Notes under the pieces: generated by a model
What the model was told of the DNA's origin: nothing
Seen by the model: only the letters and a program-made list of their open reading frames with translations
The model's database searches: none
Assembly (NCBI GenBank): GCA_026627385.1
Contig: JAPNUR010000004.1
Coordinates: forward strand, 124,001-188,000
Direction of reading: 5' to 3'
DNA length: 64,000 nucleotides
Source of the DNA: Bacillota bacterium
GTDB lineage: Bacteria > Bacillota > Sulfobacillia > Sulfobacillales > Sulfobacillaceae
In this document: in pieces, positions 34,668 to 43,690 of the stretch
How the letters are laid out: each line of letters opens with the position of its first letter
Numbering within the stretch: position 1 is the first letter of the stretch
Made by a program: the position numbers and the translations under genes

Positions 34668-34910
34668 GTGGTCCACATCACCGTCATATTCTTCTCCTAT
34701 GCCGCCGATCGTATGAAAGGGCGCACGCAGGAATTTACCGTTCCTGCCGGCACTAGCGTTGCCGCGTTTTTTGACCAGGCGCTGTCTCCGTCCATGGGGG
34801 AACCGGCGCACCATTTCATGTTTAGTGTGAACGCGGAGTGGGTTGACCCGTCCTATGTACTGCAGGATGGCGACGAGTTGGCCGTGATTCCCCCAGTGAG
34901 CGGGGGGTAG
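34668..34910 (+). CDS. moaD: MoaD-like molybdopterin synthase sulfur carrier
   Basis: An 80-aa beta-grasp protein ending in PVSGG, where the final Gly is thiocarboxylated to carry sulfur to molybdopterin. FTVPAGTSVAAFF and LQDGDELAVIPPVSGG fit MoaD. GTG 34668 gives the normal length; an earlier frame start near 34617 lacks support. The moaE gene follows after 17 bases, confirming the assignment. Promoter and ribosome-site spacing (AAGGAGG, 12 nt) are slightly long. Confidence 0.85.
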   Translation: MVHITVIFFSYAADRMKGRTQEFTVPAGTSVAAFFDQALSPSMGEPAHHFMFSVNAEWVDPSYVLQDGDELAVIPPVSGG

Positions 34911-34927
34911 GAGGTGATCCGGCGTCG

Positions 34928-35371
34928 ATGGATGTGGTGAAGATCCAAACAGAGCCAATTCAGGTGGATATGGCGTTAAAGACCATTTCCGATGCCAGTT
35001 GCGGAGCCCAAGCGATCTTTTTAGGGACGGTCCGCGACTCCTTTGAAGGGCGGCCGAGTCGTGGTTTATTGTACGAAGCCTATCATGCATTAGCCGAAAA
35101 AGAAATGCGTCGCATTGCCCACGAATTGAGGGCGGAGTTTTCTGTTCGCCATGTGGCGCTCATCCATCGGGTGGGGGAACTGGGACTCGAAGAAGTGGCC
35201 GTCTTGGTCGCGGTATCGGCGGGACATCGCGACGCGGCTTTTGCGGCGTGCCAGGCGGGTATTGACCGCATCAAAACTCGCGTGCCCATCTGGAAAAAAG
35301 AGCGGTGGGCAGACGGGCATAGTTCGTGGCATGATGATCCCCAGGCTAGCTCAAGTGAAACACCTCTTTGA
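34928..35371 (+). CDS. moaE: Molybdopterin synthase catalytic subunit
   Basis: A 147-aa MoaE. It has the family landmarks AIFLGTVRDSFEG, LLYEAYHALAEKEM, HRVGELGLEEVAVLVAVSAGH and the catalytic lysine region RIKTRVPIWKKER. With MoaD it inserts two sulfurs into precursor Z. Other Moco genes are outside the window. The 3' end overlaps the LytT-type regulator gene on the other strand by 26 bases. Confidence 0.93.
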   Translation: MDVVKIQTEPIQVDMALKTISDASCGAQAIFLGTVRDSFEGRPSRGLLYEAYHALAEKEMRRIAHELRAEFSVRHVALIHRVGELGLEEVAVLVAVSAGHRDAAFAACQAGIDRIKTRVPIWKKERWADGHSSWHDDPQASSSETPL

Positions 35372-36080
35372 CCTTTTTTACATTAGCGCGGCTGACTAAG
35401 ACTTCGCTTTGGGCTTTGTCTTTCATTTTGAGGAGATAGGTGCCGTTAAAATGCGGCATAATCGCACGCACAAAGCGCGTGTTGACGATAAAGCTGCGGT
35501 GCGTGCGAAGAAAATCCTGAGGTAGGCGCGCTTCTAGTTCGTTCATCGTGAAGCGCGTCTGTAGCCGTCCCTCCTTGGTGGCCACGAAAATGCTCTCCTT
35601 TTCTGCGGCAATATAGACAATTTCTGCAACAGGGATGGGAATTGTCTGCTCATTGTATTCACACGGGACCCACTCCAAGGGTGCGTGATCGTCGTCGCGA
35701 GCGGATAGTTCAGGACCGCCGGTGAGACGGCGGACGGTTTCGTCAATGCGCGCCCGGCTGACAGGTTTTAGCAAGTAGTCCACCGCATAGGCCAAGAAAG
35801 CCTCGAGCGCGTGTTCTTCGTATGCGGACACAAAGACGATCTTGATCTCGGGCCGCGTGGCCTTTAGTTCCAATCCCAAATCCATCCCCGATTCACCCGG
35901 CATGGACACATCCAGGAAGACCACATCATAATCAATGGCGTTTAATAATGTCCGCGCCTCCGGTACGCTGGCGGCTTCCCCGACGATTTGAATGACGTCA
36001 CGATGCGGCTCTAAGAGATAACGTAACTCCATGCGTGCGGGGGCCTCGTCCTCGACAATTAATGCTTTAAGCGGTGGCAT
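35346..36080 (-). CDS. LytTR-family response regulator
   Basis: A 244-aa regulator with a receiver domain (residues 1-120; phosphoacceptor D57 in FLDVSMPG, acidic pocket VEDE, lysine in LLKPVS) and a C-terminal LytTR DNA-binding domain (about 140-244, with EIVYIAAEKESIFV and LRTHRSFIVNTRFV). It overlaps the 3' end of the sensor-kinase gene by 14 bases, making a LytS/LytT-like pair. B. subtilis relatives sense membrane potential or pyruvate; the signal here is unknown. Confidence 0.92.
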   Translation of the reverse strand: MPPLKALIVEDEAPARMELRYLLEPHRDVIQIVGEAASVPEARTLLNAIDYDVVFLDVSMPGESGMDLGLELKATRPEIKIVFVSAYEEHALEAFLAYAVDYLLKPVSRARIDETVRRLTGGPELSARDDDHAPLEWVPCEYNEQTIPIPVAEIVYIAAEKESIFVATKEGRLQTRFTMNELEARLPQDFLRTHRSFIVNTRFVRAIMPHFNGTYLLKMKDKAQSEVLVSRANVKKVKEVFHLS

Positions 36081-37344
36081 CTTCTACACCTCGCAAGGGC
36101 ACCGTGAGGCGGACGGTCGTTCCCGAGCCTTCGCGGGACCTCAGCTTTAAATGATATTGAGGCCCGTAAAGTCCCATCATGCGTTCTGCCACGTTCGAGA
36201 GGCCGACCCCCATGCCACTCCCGCGGCCCATCTCAAAAATTTCGTATTGTTTGGCCCGCGGGATGCCGACCCCATTGTCCGACACATAGATGACGAGCCG
36301 ATTACCGTGAATGCGGGCCGTCACGCTGACCGTTCCGGGCCCCTCGCGATGGCTTAATCCGTGGACCACGGCGTTTTCGACCAACGGCTGTAAAGTTAAG
36401 ATGGGAACCGGAACGTCGAGTGCCCGGGGATCTACCCGCACACGATAAAATAGGCGTTCTCCAAAACGCGCTCGTTCCAATGTCAAGTAGGTATTGACAT
36501 ATTCGATTTCGTCGCGTAGGGGGATCGTCGGCCCCCGGTGCTGGAGCGATCGCCGAAAGAAGGCTGCTAACTCGATGAGTAGGTCGCGCGCACGGTCCGG
36601 GTCGGTTCTTGAAAACGCGATAATGGTGTTTAAGACATTAAAGAGAAAATGGGGGCGAATTTGTGCCTGTAACGCTTCTAGTCGGGCATCCGCAGCGAGT
36701 GTTCGTTGCCTGTCAGCTTCGACAACCTCCATTAACAACGACAACATTTGAGCAATGCCTTCGGCGTGCTGGACAACACGGCTGGGCAGCAATCGGTGGG
36801 TTGCGATATAAAGCTTAATAGCGCCCACGGATTGGCCGTGGGAAATCAATGGCGCAATGACCACCGTGCCCAGGTCACATTCGTCGTACGATCCCATCAG
36901 TTCACTGGTGTCCAAAATGCGCGTCACTCGGTCGCGGATGGTACGGCGTGTGGTGTCCGACAAAGGGCTTCCGGGTTGATGTTGGGGACACGCTTTTCCG
37001 GCCCAGCCTAAGACAATTTGCGTATCGCAGATGGCCACGGCGTCTACTTCCGCCGTACGCTGAATAATGTCCGCTAAATGCTGGGCGGTCTCCCGGTTCA
37101 GCCCCTGGCGTAGATGGGGTAACGCTTGGTTACCGATTTGAAATGTTGTTTCCGCGGGATCAGGCCCTACCGGTTCTACGCGTTTCGTATGCATCGTGAG
37201 TGACGTGGTGCGGGCAAAAGCCCAGATGCCGACAACCAAGGATAAGCCGAAGGCTACCCAGGGCCAATAGCGTCCGAGGTGTAAAATCAGCGGCACTGCG
37301 ATGAGAACCCAAGTGGCGATCCAGAGGACCCGTGCATCCTTCAT
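36067..37344 (-). CDS. LytS-like sensor histidine kinase
   Basis: A 425-aa kinase. Two short membrane helices near the N-terminus (about 8-45) leave almost no external domain. A GAF-like sensor follows (about 75-200, with AVAICDTQIVLGW and GTVVIAPLISHG). The His_kinase domain has the phosphoacceptor in QIRPHFLFNVLNTI, and the HATPase has PLVENAVVHGL and VSDNGVGIP. It lacks the five-helix 5TM-LYT segment of classical LytS. Its stop codon abuts no other gene but its start touches the stop of pncA, so the three form one operon. Confidence 0.9.
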   Translation of the reverse strand: MKDARVLWIATWVLIAVPLILHLGRYWPWVAFGLSLVVGIWAFARTTSLTMHTKRVEPVGPDPAETTFQIGNQALPHLRQGLNRETAQHLADIIQRTAEVDAVAICDTQIVLGWAGKACPQHQPGSPLSDTTRRTIRDRVTRILDTSELMGSYDECDLGTVVIAPLISHGQSVGAIKLYIATHRLLPSRVVQHAEGIAQMLSLLMEVVEADRQRTLAADARLEALQAQIRPHFLFNVLNTIIAFSRTDPDRARDLLIELAAFFRRSLQHRGPTIPLRDEIEYVNTYLTLERARFGERLFYRVRVDPRALDVPVPILTLQPLVENAVVHGLSHREGPGTVSVTARIHGNRLVIYVSDNGVGIPRAKQYEIFEMGRGSGMGVGLSNVAERMMGLYGPQYHLKLRSREGSGTTVRLTVPLRGVEDATA

Positions 37345-37914
37345 TTAAAGCAGCTGGGCTCCTTTCGCGGCCATTTCCGCCAGGGCACGCTCGCTATCGC
37401 CGGGAGAGACGTCCACCCCGCGCACACCATTTTTGATGACAACGGTTTCAAAGCCCGCTGCTAACGCATCAAGGGTCGTCGCTCGTACACAATAATCTGT
37501 CGCGAGTCCCACGATGTAGAGGCGGTCGATGCTCTGAGAACGAAGATAATCGGCTAAACTGAGCGCAGACTCATCGGCGGATACGCCATCAAATCCACTG
37601 TACGCCTCCCGGTCGCGGTCTTGACCTTTGAGGAAACGGGCGTGTCCGGGTGGGAGCCGAAGCGCGGGATGTAATAAGTAGCCCGGAGTGTTCACAATGC
37701 AGTGAGGTGGCCAAGGCCCCCCGCGCTCTAAAAACGAAATATGATCAGGGGGGTGGGCGTCTTGAGTCGTCACAATGAGGTGACGGTTATCGGCGAAGCG
37801 ATTCACCCATTCTTGTACAACGGGAATAATGGCATCGCCATGAGGTACGGCTAATGCTCCTCCAGGACAAAAATCCTGTTGGAGATCGACGATAATCAGC
37901 GCATCCCGTGTCAT
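37345..37914 (-). CDS. pncA: Nicotinamidase/isochorismatase-family hydrolase
   Basis: A 189-aa cysteine hydrolase. The catalytic triad is D10, K96 and C142 (IIVDLQQDF, FLKGQD, ATDYCVRAT), with the zinc ligands D52, H54 and H58 in QDAHPPDH. These match nicotinamidase PncA, which deamidates nicotinamide in NAD salvage. The gene ends exactly where the sensor-kinase gene begins, so they share an mRNA. Related isochorismatases lack the D-x-H-x3-H metal pattern. Confidence 0.9.
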   Translation of the reverse strand: MTRDALIIVDLQQDFCPGGALAVPHGDAIIPVVQEWVNRFADNRHLIVTTQDAHPPDHISFLERGGPWPPHCIVNTPGYLLHPALRLPPGHARFLKGQDRDREAYSGFDGVSADESALSLADYLRSQSIDRLYIVGLATDYCVRATTLDALAAGFETVVIKNGVRGVDVSPGDSERALAEMAAKGAQLL

Positions 37915-38136
37915 TCCCCTGCTCCCTTCTTTGGCCCCCTTGTTGACTTTATTTTAGCATGAGTTCTGTCAGCTGATCGTGCACGTTTTCTTACGTGGTA
38001 TGTGTCAGGACCCGCGTCAACGGTGGTTTTGCGGCTCGTCGAACAATCGTGGTGCCTATTGCTGTCTTGAGAGCGACGGGTCGATCCGCGGTCATTCCGA
38101 ATTAAACACGGGGGAGTCAGGGTTATGGCTATGCTT

Positions 38137-39099
38137 TTACCCTGGTTCTGTTCTTGACTCCTGAGACATGACAGTTTCTAAGAAACAATGCTCGGCCACC
38201 CGTGATTGTATCTCCTCCATGATCTGCCATGCGCGACAGTAGAACATTTGAAAGACGGACCACCATTCGGTGGCGCGATGTGACGGAGACTCGCCCAAGG
38301 TGACGCTCAAAGCATGGCGTCCGGGTGGCAAAAGGTGGGGAGCCTCTGCATGGGTGATGCCTAACTGTTGTTGGGGTAGAACCAGGTGATTGATGGTGGC
38401 AGGTTCTAAGGCATCGTGATAGTAATGAACGGCATATCCTCGGAGAAGGGCTTGCTCCCCAAACCGCCGCAACAAGGCGGAGGCGTCTCGATGACAGCAG
38501 GCGATAATATGCACGGTTTCTTGAAGCGCGCGAAATGTCTCGTCTAAAAAGTTCGTGTAAGGTCCGGCCCCAGTCAGGGGATTGCCAAAGAAATGCGTAT
38601 CAACGGCTTCGCATGACGAACTTGGGGTTGACAAATATCGGGTGATCCAATCTGTCACCGGAGTTATGAAAGATGCCGGATCTGTGGAGCACTGCTGTTC
38701 TGCTTGGGTCCGGGCGGCCAATGCGCCGGTTAAGCATTCTTTTAGGTTCAAGCGCAAGCTATGCCAGGGTAGAGTATGACGGACTTGGGCATAAGCTGAC
38801 GTGCTATACCAAGAGGTTAACGGGTCAACCAGAAGGACACCCGCTGCAAAATGCTGGGGATGAATCCATGCGCGGTGACGCGTGTGGTCTACAATGCCGA
38901 TGACTTCTGTTGGCTGGTAAACCGAGTGCCAGAGGGTCACCTCTGTGGCCGTTACTGGCGAGGCCTCGAGATCAGTTAAAACTCCTTTGGGATCACCTGA
39001 CGCGATGTCCCGCATGGTCCGTAGATGCAAGGCGTAGAATTGACGAAACCCGGCAGCGGTTTCGGCTTCGAGAAAAGCATGGGAAAGTCGAGAAATCAT
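38137..39099 (-). CDS. Degenerate two-domain ATPase-like protein
   Basis: A 320-aa protein that I relate to the two-domain P-loop ATPase family called PRK06851 in databases. Shared segments include FLEAETAAGFRQFY near the start, and in the second half THFFGNPLTGAGPYTNFL, then RGYAVHYYHDALEPATINHL and VLPQQQLGITHAEAPHLLPPG. Where intact members have Walker A GxPGTGKS, this protein reads ASGDPKGVL in the first half and ACCHRDASALL in the second, so both ATP sites seem lost. It is probably a pseudo-ATPase. ATG 39099 follows GGAGGTG. It diverges from the CAP-domain gene. Confidence 0.55.
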   Translation of the reverse strand: MISRLSHAFLEAETAAGFRQFYALHLRTMRDIASGDPKGVLTDLEASPVTATEVTLWHSVYQPTEVIGIVDHTRHRAWIHPQHFAAGVLLVDPLTSWYSTSAYAQVRHTLPWHSLRLNLKECLTGALAARTQAEQQCSTDPASFITPVTDWITRYLSTPSSSCEAVDTHFFGNPLTGAGPYTNFLDETFRALQETVHIIACCHRDASALLRRFGEQALLRGYAVHYYHDALEPATINHLVLPQQQLGITHAEAPHLLPPGRHALSVTLGESPSHRATEWWSVFQMFYCRAWQIMEEIQSRVAEHCFLETVMSQESRTEPG

Positions 39100-39194
39100 A
39101 ACGCACCTCCAATGACGATGTAGGGCATCATACGGTGAACGCGATAAAAGGGTGCGTAAAATCGGTATACTAAGCTCGAAGGGGAGGCATACGC

Positions 39195-40727
39195 GTGTGG
39201 TTACCTCAGCGGTCGGCTCGGGTGTTGGCCATTTTGGTCGGTGCGCTTGCCGTCAGCATGTGGCCGGGTTGGTCCTTAAATCCCGAAGTCCTGGACAATT
39301 TGCCCATTCATACCTGGGGGCCGTATAATACCGCGCTGAACCATGGTTACGAATCCGAAAACCGTGTGTCGCCGGTCATTCCCACGTCGTATCAGGCGAC
39401 GCGGGGTCCGCACGTGGTTGGTGTGCAGTTTATCGGCGATGCCCAAGTGGATTTGAAGCATGATCATTTTGGTATTAAAATCACGGGGACGCACATGCGC
39501 ACGCCGTTTCATGTGCCCAACGTGTACCACGCTGGCTTTGTCGGATGGCGGCTCTCAAAACCGCTAGCACCGGGCCGCTATAACGTCACCTTTGACTTTC
39601 CCGGCTTTGATATTGCACCGCAATCATGGACCATTACGGTCACAAACCGACGGGTGGCGCCTGCCCGGCTGTCCTCGTCGGCCTCCCTTATTTTAAAGTC
39701 GCTAAATACGGTGCGCAGCGCCTTAAACCTTGATCCGGTGCATTGGAACGACGCGTTGCAACTAGCTAGTATGGCCCATGTGCAATACCTCGCACAAAAT
39801 GGCTATAATGCACCGTCTTTTCACATGGAATCGCCTGGCCGTCCCGGTTACGTGGGACGCACCCCTTGGAACCGCGACATGGCGTTCGGCTGGCCATCGC
39901 CTCTGGCCGGGGAAGTCGGCATCGAATGGGCGATCCCGTCGGAGGCGGTGACGATTGTCCAGGACTTAGTCGATACGGTGTACCACCGGCTATCGATTTT
40001 GTCCGACAATCTTTTGGCGATGGGGGTTGCGGAAACGAGTGGTCCTCATGGGGCGGTTGTGATGGACCTTGGCTTTGGCTACCGCGCCAATTTGCCGAAA
40101 GCGATTGTTTATCCCTACGATGGACAACCTGGTGTGCCGACCGCCTGGGTGGACATTGAATCGCCTAACCCTGTTCGAGAGGGTTATGGCCATATTTTTG
40201 GATACCCGATTACGGCAGATTTTCCGACGGTGGCCCATTTGAACGGGGTACGCCTTTGGTTGGCACAGGATCGCCATCGGGTGCCAGTGGTGATCGATGC
40301 GCCAGGAACCAACGGTATGCAGTCGAATCAAATAGGGATGGTACCCATGCGTCCGCTGAGGGGGAACAGCGTATACGTGGCACATCTTGTCGGGCGCGCG
40401 ACGTTTGATGATGGCATGGATCGGCCCATTAAACTGACTTGGCGGTTTGCCACCGGCGGGCAAAATCAATCCTTGGCTGCGACGGTAGAGTCGCCCGTCA
40501 CGGTGGTGATTGCGGATATGACCGCAGGATCGGGTGTGACCATTGGCGGTGAACCCATTACCCTTTATCGGCGTCAAGGACGGCAACCGCTAAAAGTCGT
40601 GGCGCGCGGGCGCACAAACTGGGATGGGCTCTGGACCCTTACGCTGACCCATCATCAGGCGGGAGACTACGAAGCGGTATCGGCAACTAATAATGCTACG
40701 GTATTTTGGTGGGGGAATCATGGGTAA
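39195..40727 (+). CDS. Secreted CAP-domain protein
   Basis: A 510-aa exported protein. An N-terminal signal helix (ARVLAILVGALAVSMW) precedes a beta-rich region (about 50-150), then a CAP/SCP domain (about 160-300) with LNTVRSALNLDPVHWNDALQ, SMAHVQYLAQNGY and HMESPGRPGYVGRTP. The C-terminal region (about 310-510) is beta-sandwich-like. CAP proteins of this YkwD type occur in spore and envelope proteins; function is uncertain. GTG 39195 has GGGGAGG upstream, and TATACT at 39166 may be its -10. The stop overlaps the hydrolase start by 8 nt. Confidence 0.82.
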   Translation: MWLPQRSARVLAILVGALAVSMWPGWSLNPEVLDNLPIHTWGPYNTALNHGYESENRVSPVIPTSYQATRGPHVVGVQFIGDAQVDLKHDHFGIKITGTHMRTPFHVPNVYHAGFVGWRLSKPLAPGRYNVTFDFPGFDIAPQSWTITVTNRRVAPARLSSSASLILKSLNTVRSALNLDPVHWNDALQLASMAHVQYLAQNGYNAPSFHMESPGRPGYVGRTPWNRDMAFGWPSPLAGEVGIEWAIPSEAVTIVQDLVDTVYHRLSILSDNLLAMGVAETSGPHGAVVMDLGFGYRANLPKAIVYPYDGQPGVPTAWVDIESPNPVREGYGHIFGYPITADFPTVAHLNGVRLWLAQDRHRVPVVIDAPGTNGMQSNQIGMVPMRPLRGNSVYVAHLVGRATFDDGMDRPIKLTWRFATGGQNQSLAATVESPVTVVIADMTAGSGVTIGGEPITLYRRQGRQPLKVVARGRTNWDGLWTLTLTHHQAGDYEAVSATNNATVFWWGNHG

Positions 40728-41553
40728 GGATTTTCCCGTAAAACGGATATCTATCCGAGATGGAATCGATCTCGCATATATGGAAGTTATTTCAGGTGAT
40801 GATGCGGTCGTCTGGATTCATGGGATGGGTGCCTACCGTGAAAGTTTTCACAATATCTTCGAGCATCCTCCCGTGCCCGCTCGTCATCTGGCACTCGATT
40901 TACCCGGTTTTGGTCATTCGGGACATTGGCCACGCACTCACCAACTCGGTGATTATGTGGACGCTATCCTCGATTTTTTGGATGGTCTCAAGATTGAGAG
41001 CGCAGTGCTCGTTGGCCATTCGTTTGGTGGGATGGTTGCGGGAGAAACGCTTGTGAGGGCGCCAGATCGGGTGAGGGGTGCGCTCTTGATCGCCTCGGCA
41101 GGCTGGTTTTCGCCGGAAAATGCGCTCCAGCCCACCCCATTTGTCTTAGTCAACCGTGTGGGCATTTGGCTCACGGGGCTAGACTATTTTGGTCGCCGCA
41201 TGTTAGCGGCCTTAGGTGTTGCTCCGGACCGTTTGACGGTGGAGGATCGCCGCCGGTTTCGCTGGGGGTGGCGGCACGCGTACGAGATGGCGCGCATGGG
41301 CCGATTTTATGAAAGCCCCCAATTTGCCGACCGCGTGCTGGCAACGGGTCGCCCATTAGCCATTATTCACGGCGACCGCGACCTCTTGTTTCCGTTGCCG
41401 CGGTTACAGTCGGTGCTCCAAGGGCGGGCACCACTCTGGGTTATCCCAGGCGCTGGCCATGTGCCCTTTTATTCCCACCCCGACGCGTTCCGTCAAGTAT
41501 TTCAAGCCGCCTATGCGAGTTTGGGGCATAACCCGCGTAATGACAACCGGTAA
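40720..41553 (+). CDS. Alpha/beta-hydrolase
   Basis: A 277-aa alpha/beta-fold hydrolase. The nucleophile serine is in VGHSFGGMV, the oxyanion region is HGMGAYRESF, the acid lies in HGDRDLLFPLP and the histidine in PGAGHVPFY. This is the typical set of small esterases and lipase-like enzymes; the substrate cannot be predicted. ATG 40720 overlaps the previous CDS by 8 nt, so translation is coupled. At the 3' end it overlaps the YerD-like gene on the other strand by 113 bases. Confidence 0.88.
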   Translation: MGKDFPVKRISIRDGIDLAYMEVISGDDAVVWIHGMGAYRESFHNIFEHPPVPARHLALDLPGFGHSGHWPRTHQLGDYVDAILDFLDGLKIESAVLVGHSFGGMVAGETLVRAPDRVRGALLIASAGWFSPENALQPTPFVLVNRVGIWLTGLDYFGRRMLAALGVAPDRLTVEDRRRFRWGWRHAYEMARMGRFYESPQFADRVLATGRPLAIIHGDRDLLFPLPRLQSVLQGRAPLWVIPGAGHVPFYSHPDAFRQVFQAAYASLGHNPRNDNR

Positions 41554-42910
41554 TTTTGGCAATCACGGGATCCAAGGCCGAGAGATCGCGGCGAGACAAA
41601 TCGGTCACTCGCGTATGGCCCATGGTCCGCAAGGAAATTTCCATTTCTTTTCGGCAGCTTTCTAAAAAATGATGAAGCCCACGGGCCGCCTTCTCGACGT
41701 CGAGCGGGAGCTTGGGTCGGGCCCGGTAAAACACGAGATCTGTGGGGGGATAAAAAGGCACCGCGGTGGTGATTTGGTAGTGCGCTAACGCGAACATCGC
41801 AATGGTGCCCAACCCGACGGCATTGGCTCCCATAGCGTAGGCTTTTAAAAAGTCGCCGGGTTCACGAAATCCCCCGGAAATTAACAGGTCCACATCGTCA
41901 CGCGTATGAGTCACCTCAAGATGGTGTACGGCGCGCGCCAGGGCCATGAGGCTAGGAATGCCGAAATGGTCAGAGAGCGTAATGGGTGCATTGCCCGTGG
42001 CACCTTCGGTGCCGTCGATGACAATCACATCGACTTGGGCATCTAAGGCGACATCGAGGTCGCGCTCGAGATCATCACTGGCGCCCATTTTGAGCGCGAT
42101 GGGTACTCCGTCGGTGACCGACCGCAAGTATTGAACTACTTCTTTTAACGAACTGGGTTCACGAGGATCCGTGAGGAATAAGTCAGCATGGATAATGGGA
42201 GCATCGTCCGGCTTCAGATGCATTAACTGTTTAATCTCGTTTGATACCTCGTCTGGCGTGGCGATGACCGCGTTACCAGGCATAGCCCCCTGCCCCACTT
42301 GCACTTCAATCATGTCCGCTTGCCGCAAAATCTCTACGTCGCGATTCCAGGTCCAGCGTCCAAACTGTAATACATAGTGGGACGCCAACTGCCGCTCTTC
42401 ATCCAAAAACGGTCCTTGGCCAGAATTCAAGGGGATTTGGCTCCACCCAGAACCTTTGGCGAGCGCCAACCGGGCTTCCTTCGTGAGGGCGAGGCCATAC
42501 GCCATTCCGGAAATATAGAGCGGCATGGAAATGGTGATGGGCTTTCGGGCCCGTCGTCCCAAGGTGACGGCGAGTTCTACCGGTTCTGATTCGAGGACTG
42601 GGCGGCGCGCGAGTTGCGCCGGTACCAAGGCCAGATCATCAAGCCCGTGAACAGGTCGAGCTGAACCCATTGGGCGGATGACCACGTCGCCCGAATTGGC
42701 CCTCAGCGAGGAATAGAGAAAATCAATGGGCGGCGTCGACCGCATAGACACATATAATTCGGCCAACGTATCACTCATGGGGCGTGTTAATAGGATAGTA
42801 ATGACACGACGCACGAGATTGGGTAGCCAGAGCATTAACCCGGCGACCATGACGAGCAACGCTATCAGTGCGGCCAAAAACTCAGTCCAGAACACCGTTA
42901 CCGCCTCCAC
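41441..42910 (-). CDS. FMN-binding glutamate-synthase-like protein (YerD type)
   Basis: A 489-aa protein. It starts with a membrane helix (about 8-30, LAALIALLVMVAGLML) and continues with the FMN-binding barrel of the glutamate synthase large subunit: PLYISGMAYG, LNSGQGPFLDEER, QVGQGAMPGN, IALKMGASDDL, VIVIDGTEGATG, ISGGFREPGDFLKAYAMGANAVGLG. The glutaminase domain and the 3Fe-4S cysteine cluster spacing of full GltB are absent, so it matches YerD-like proteins of unknown electron donor. GTG 42910 has GGAAGG upstream. It converges on the hydrolase gene with 113 bases of overlap. Confidence 0.88.
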   Translation of the reverse strand: MEAVTVFWTEFLAALIALLVMVAGLMLWLPNLVRRVITILLTRPMSDTLAELYVSMRSTPPIDFLYSSLRANSGDVVIRPMGSARPVHGLDDLALVPAQLARRPVLESEPVELAVTLGRRARKPITISMPLYISGMAYGLALTKEARLALAKGSGWSQIPLNSGQGPFLDEERQLASHYVLQFGRWTWNRDVEILRQADMIEVQVGQGAMPGNAVIATPDEVSNEIKQLMHLKPDDAPIIHADLFLTDPREPSSLKEVVQYLRSVTDGVPIALKMGASDDLERDLDVALDAQVDVIVIDGTEGATGNAPITLSDHFGIPSLMALARAVHHLEVTHTRDDVDLLISGGFREPGDFLKAYAMGANAVGLGTIAMFALAHYQITTAVPFYPPTDLVFYRARPKLPLDVEKAARGLHHFLESCRKEMEISLRTMGHTRVTDLSRRDLSALDPVIAKITGCHYAGYAPNSHRRLEILDGTRRGGNKRAHGQRLG

Positions 42911-43081
42911 GCCGTAGCCTTCCCTGTTCTGGGCACACGTTATACTCATGGGTGAAGCGCGGGGGGCTCGCCAAGTGTAGCGCGGGTGGGTGCCATGCCG
43001 AGGGCCCGTACCTTGCGTAACGTTTTGTGTTACCATCAGTTGTAAGAACTTGTGGTGCGACAATCATTCTGCACTCCATTT

Positions 43082-43666
43082 ATGGATTCGCGGGCATGGA
43101 CGCGCATCTTCCGGGGGGAAGAAGGTGACACAATTTTTGCCGAACTGAGATATCGCTTAAAACCGGAAGAACCTGACAGCCGTGGTTGGGCCAAGCCTTC
43201 AGCGATTATGGTGCTGCTGGCTCCAGTGGAACGACCAGCAGTGTTATTGATTGAGCGGCCCCTCACCTTATCCCATCACGGCGGTCAAATTGGCTGTCCT
43301 GGCGGGACGGTGGACTGGCAACTAGACCGTACGCTCTGGGATACCGCACGCCGCGAAACTCGAGAGGAGGTTGGCATTGACGTCCCTCAAAGCGCCCTAT
43401 GGGGTTGGCTTGATCCGGTGTACATTCCCCCTAGTGGCTATACCTTGGCGCCGGCGGTGGCCGGATTGCCCGTTGTTCCCGAGGTGCACTTCGAGCCCCA
43501 GGAAGTGTCGGGATACCATTGGGTGCCGCTGGCCGTCCTGCAGCGCGTTCGGCGTCTTGCCGTTCGCGAAGTGGCGAACGTCCGATATCAAATGCCAGAA
43601 TTTCCCCTAAGCTGGGGGCTGGTTTGGGGTGCGACGGCGCGCGTGTTGGACCAGTTGCTGGGATAG
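43082..43666 (+). CDS. Nudix hydrolase (CoA-pyrophosphatase-like)
   Basis: A 194-aa Nudix enzyme. The Nudix box reads GGTVDWQLDRTL followed by WDTARRETREEVGI, close to the CoA-pyrophosphatase pattern with one extra residue before TARRE, and the upstream LLIERPLTLSHHGGQIGCPGG matches the UPF0035 context. Substrates in the family are CoA, ADP-ribose and similar pyrophosphates. The start is uncertain: ATG 43082 gives a natural length but has no good ribosome site; GTG 43052 is the alternative. Confidence 0.82.
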   Translation: MDSRAWTRIFRGEEGDTIFAELRYRLKPEEPDSRGWAKPSAIMVLLAPVERPAVLLIERPLTLSHHGGQIGCPGGTVDWQLDRTLWDTARRETREEVGIDVPQSALWGWLDPVYIPPSGYTLAPAVAGLPVVPEVHFEPQEVSGYHWVPLAVLQRVRRLAVREVANVRYQMPEFPLSWGLVWGATARVLDQLLG

Positions 43667-43690
43667 CTAGGTAAGGGGTGACGGTGCGCG

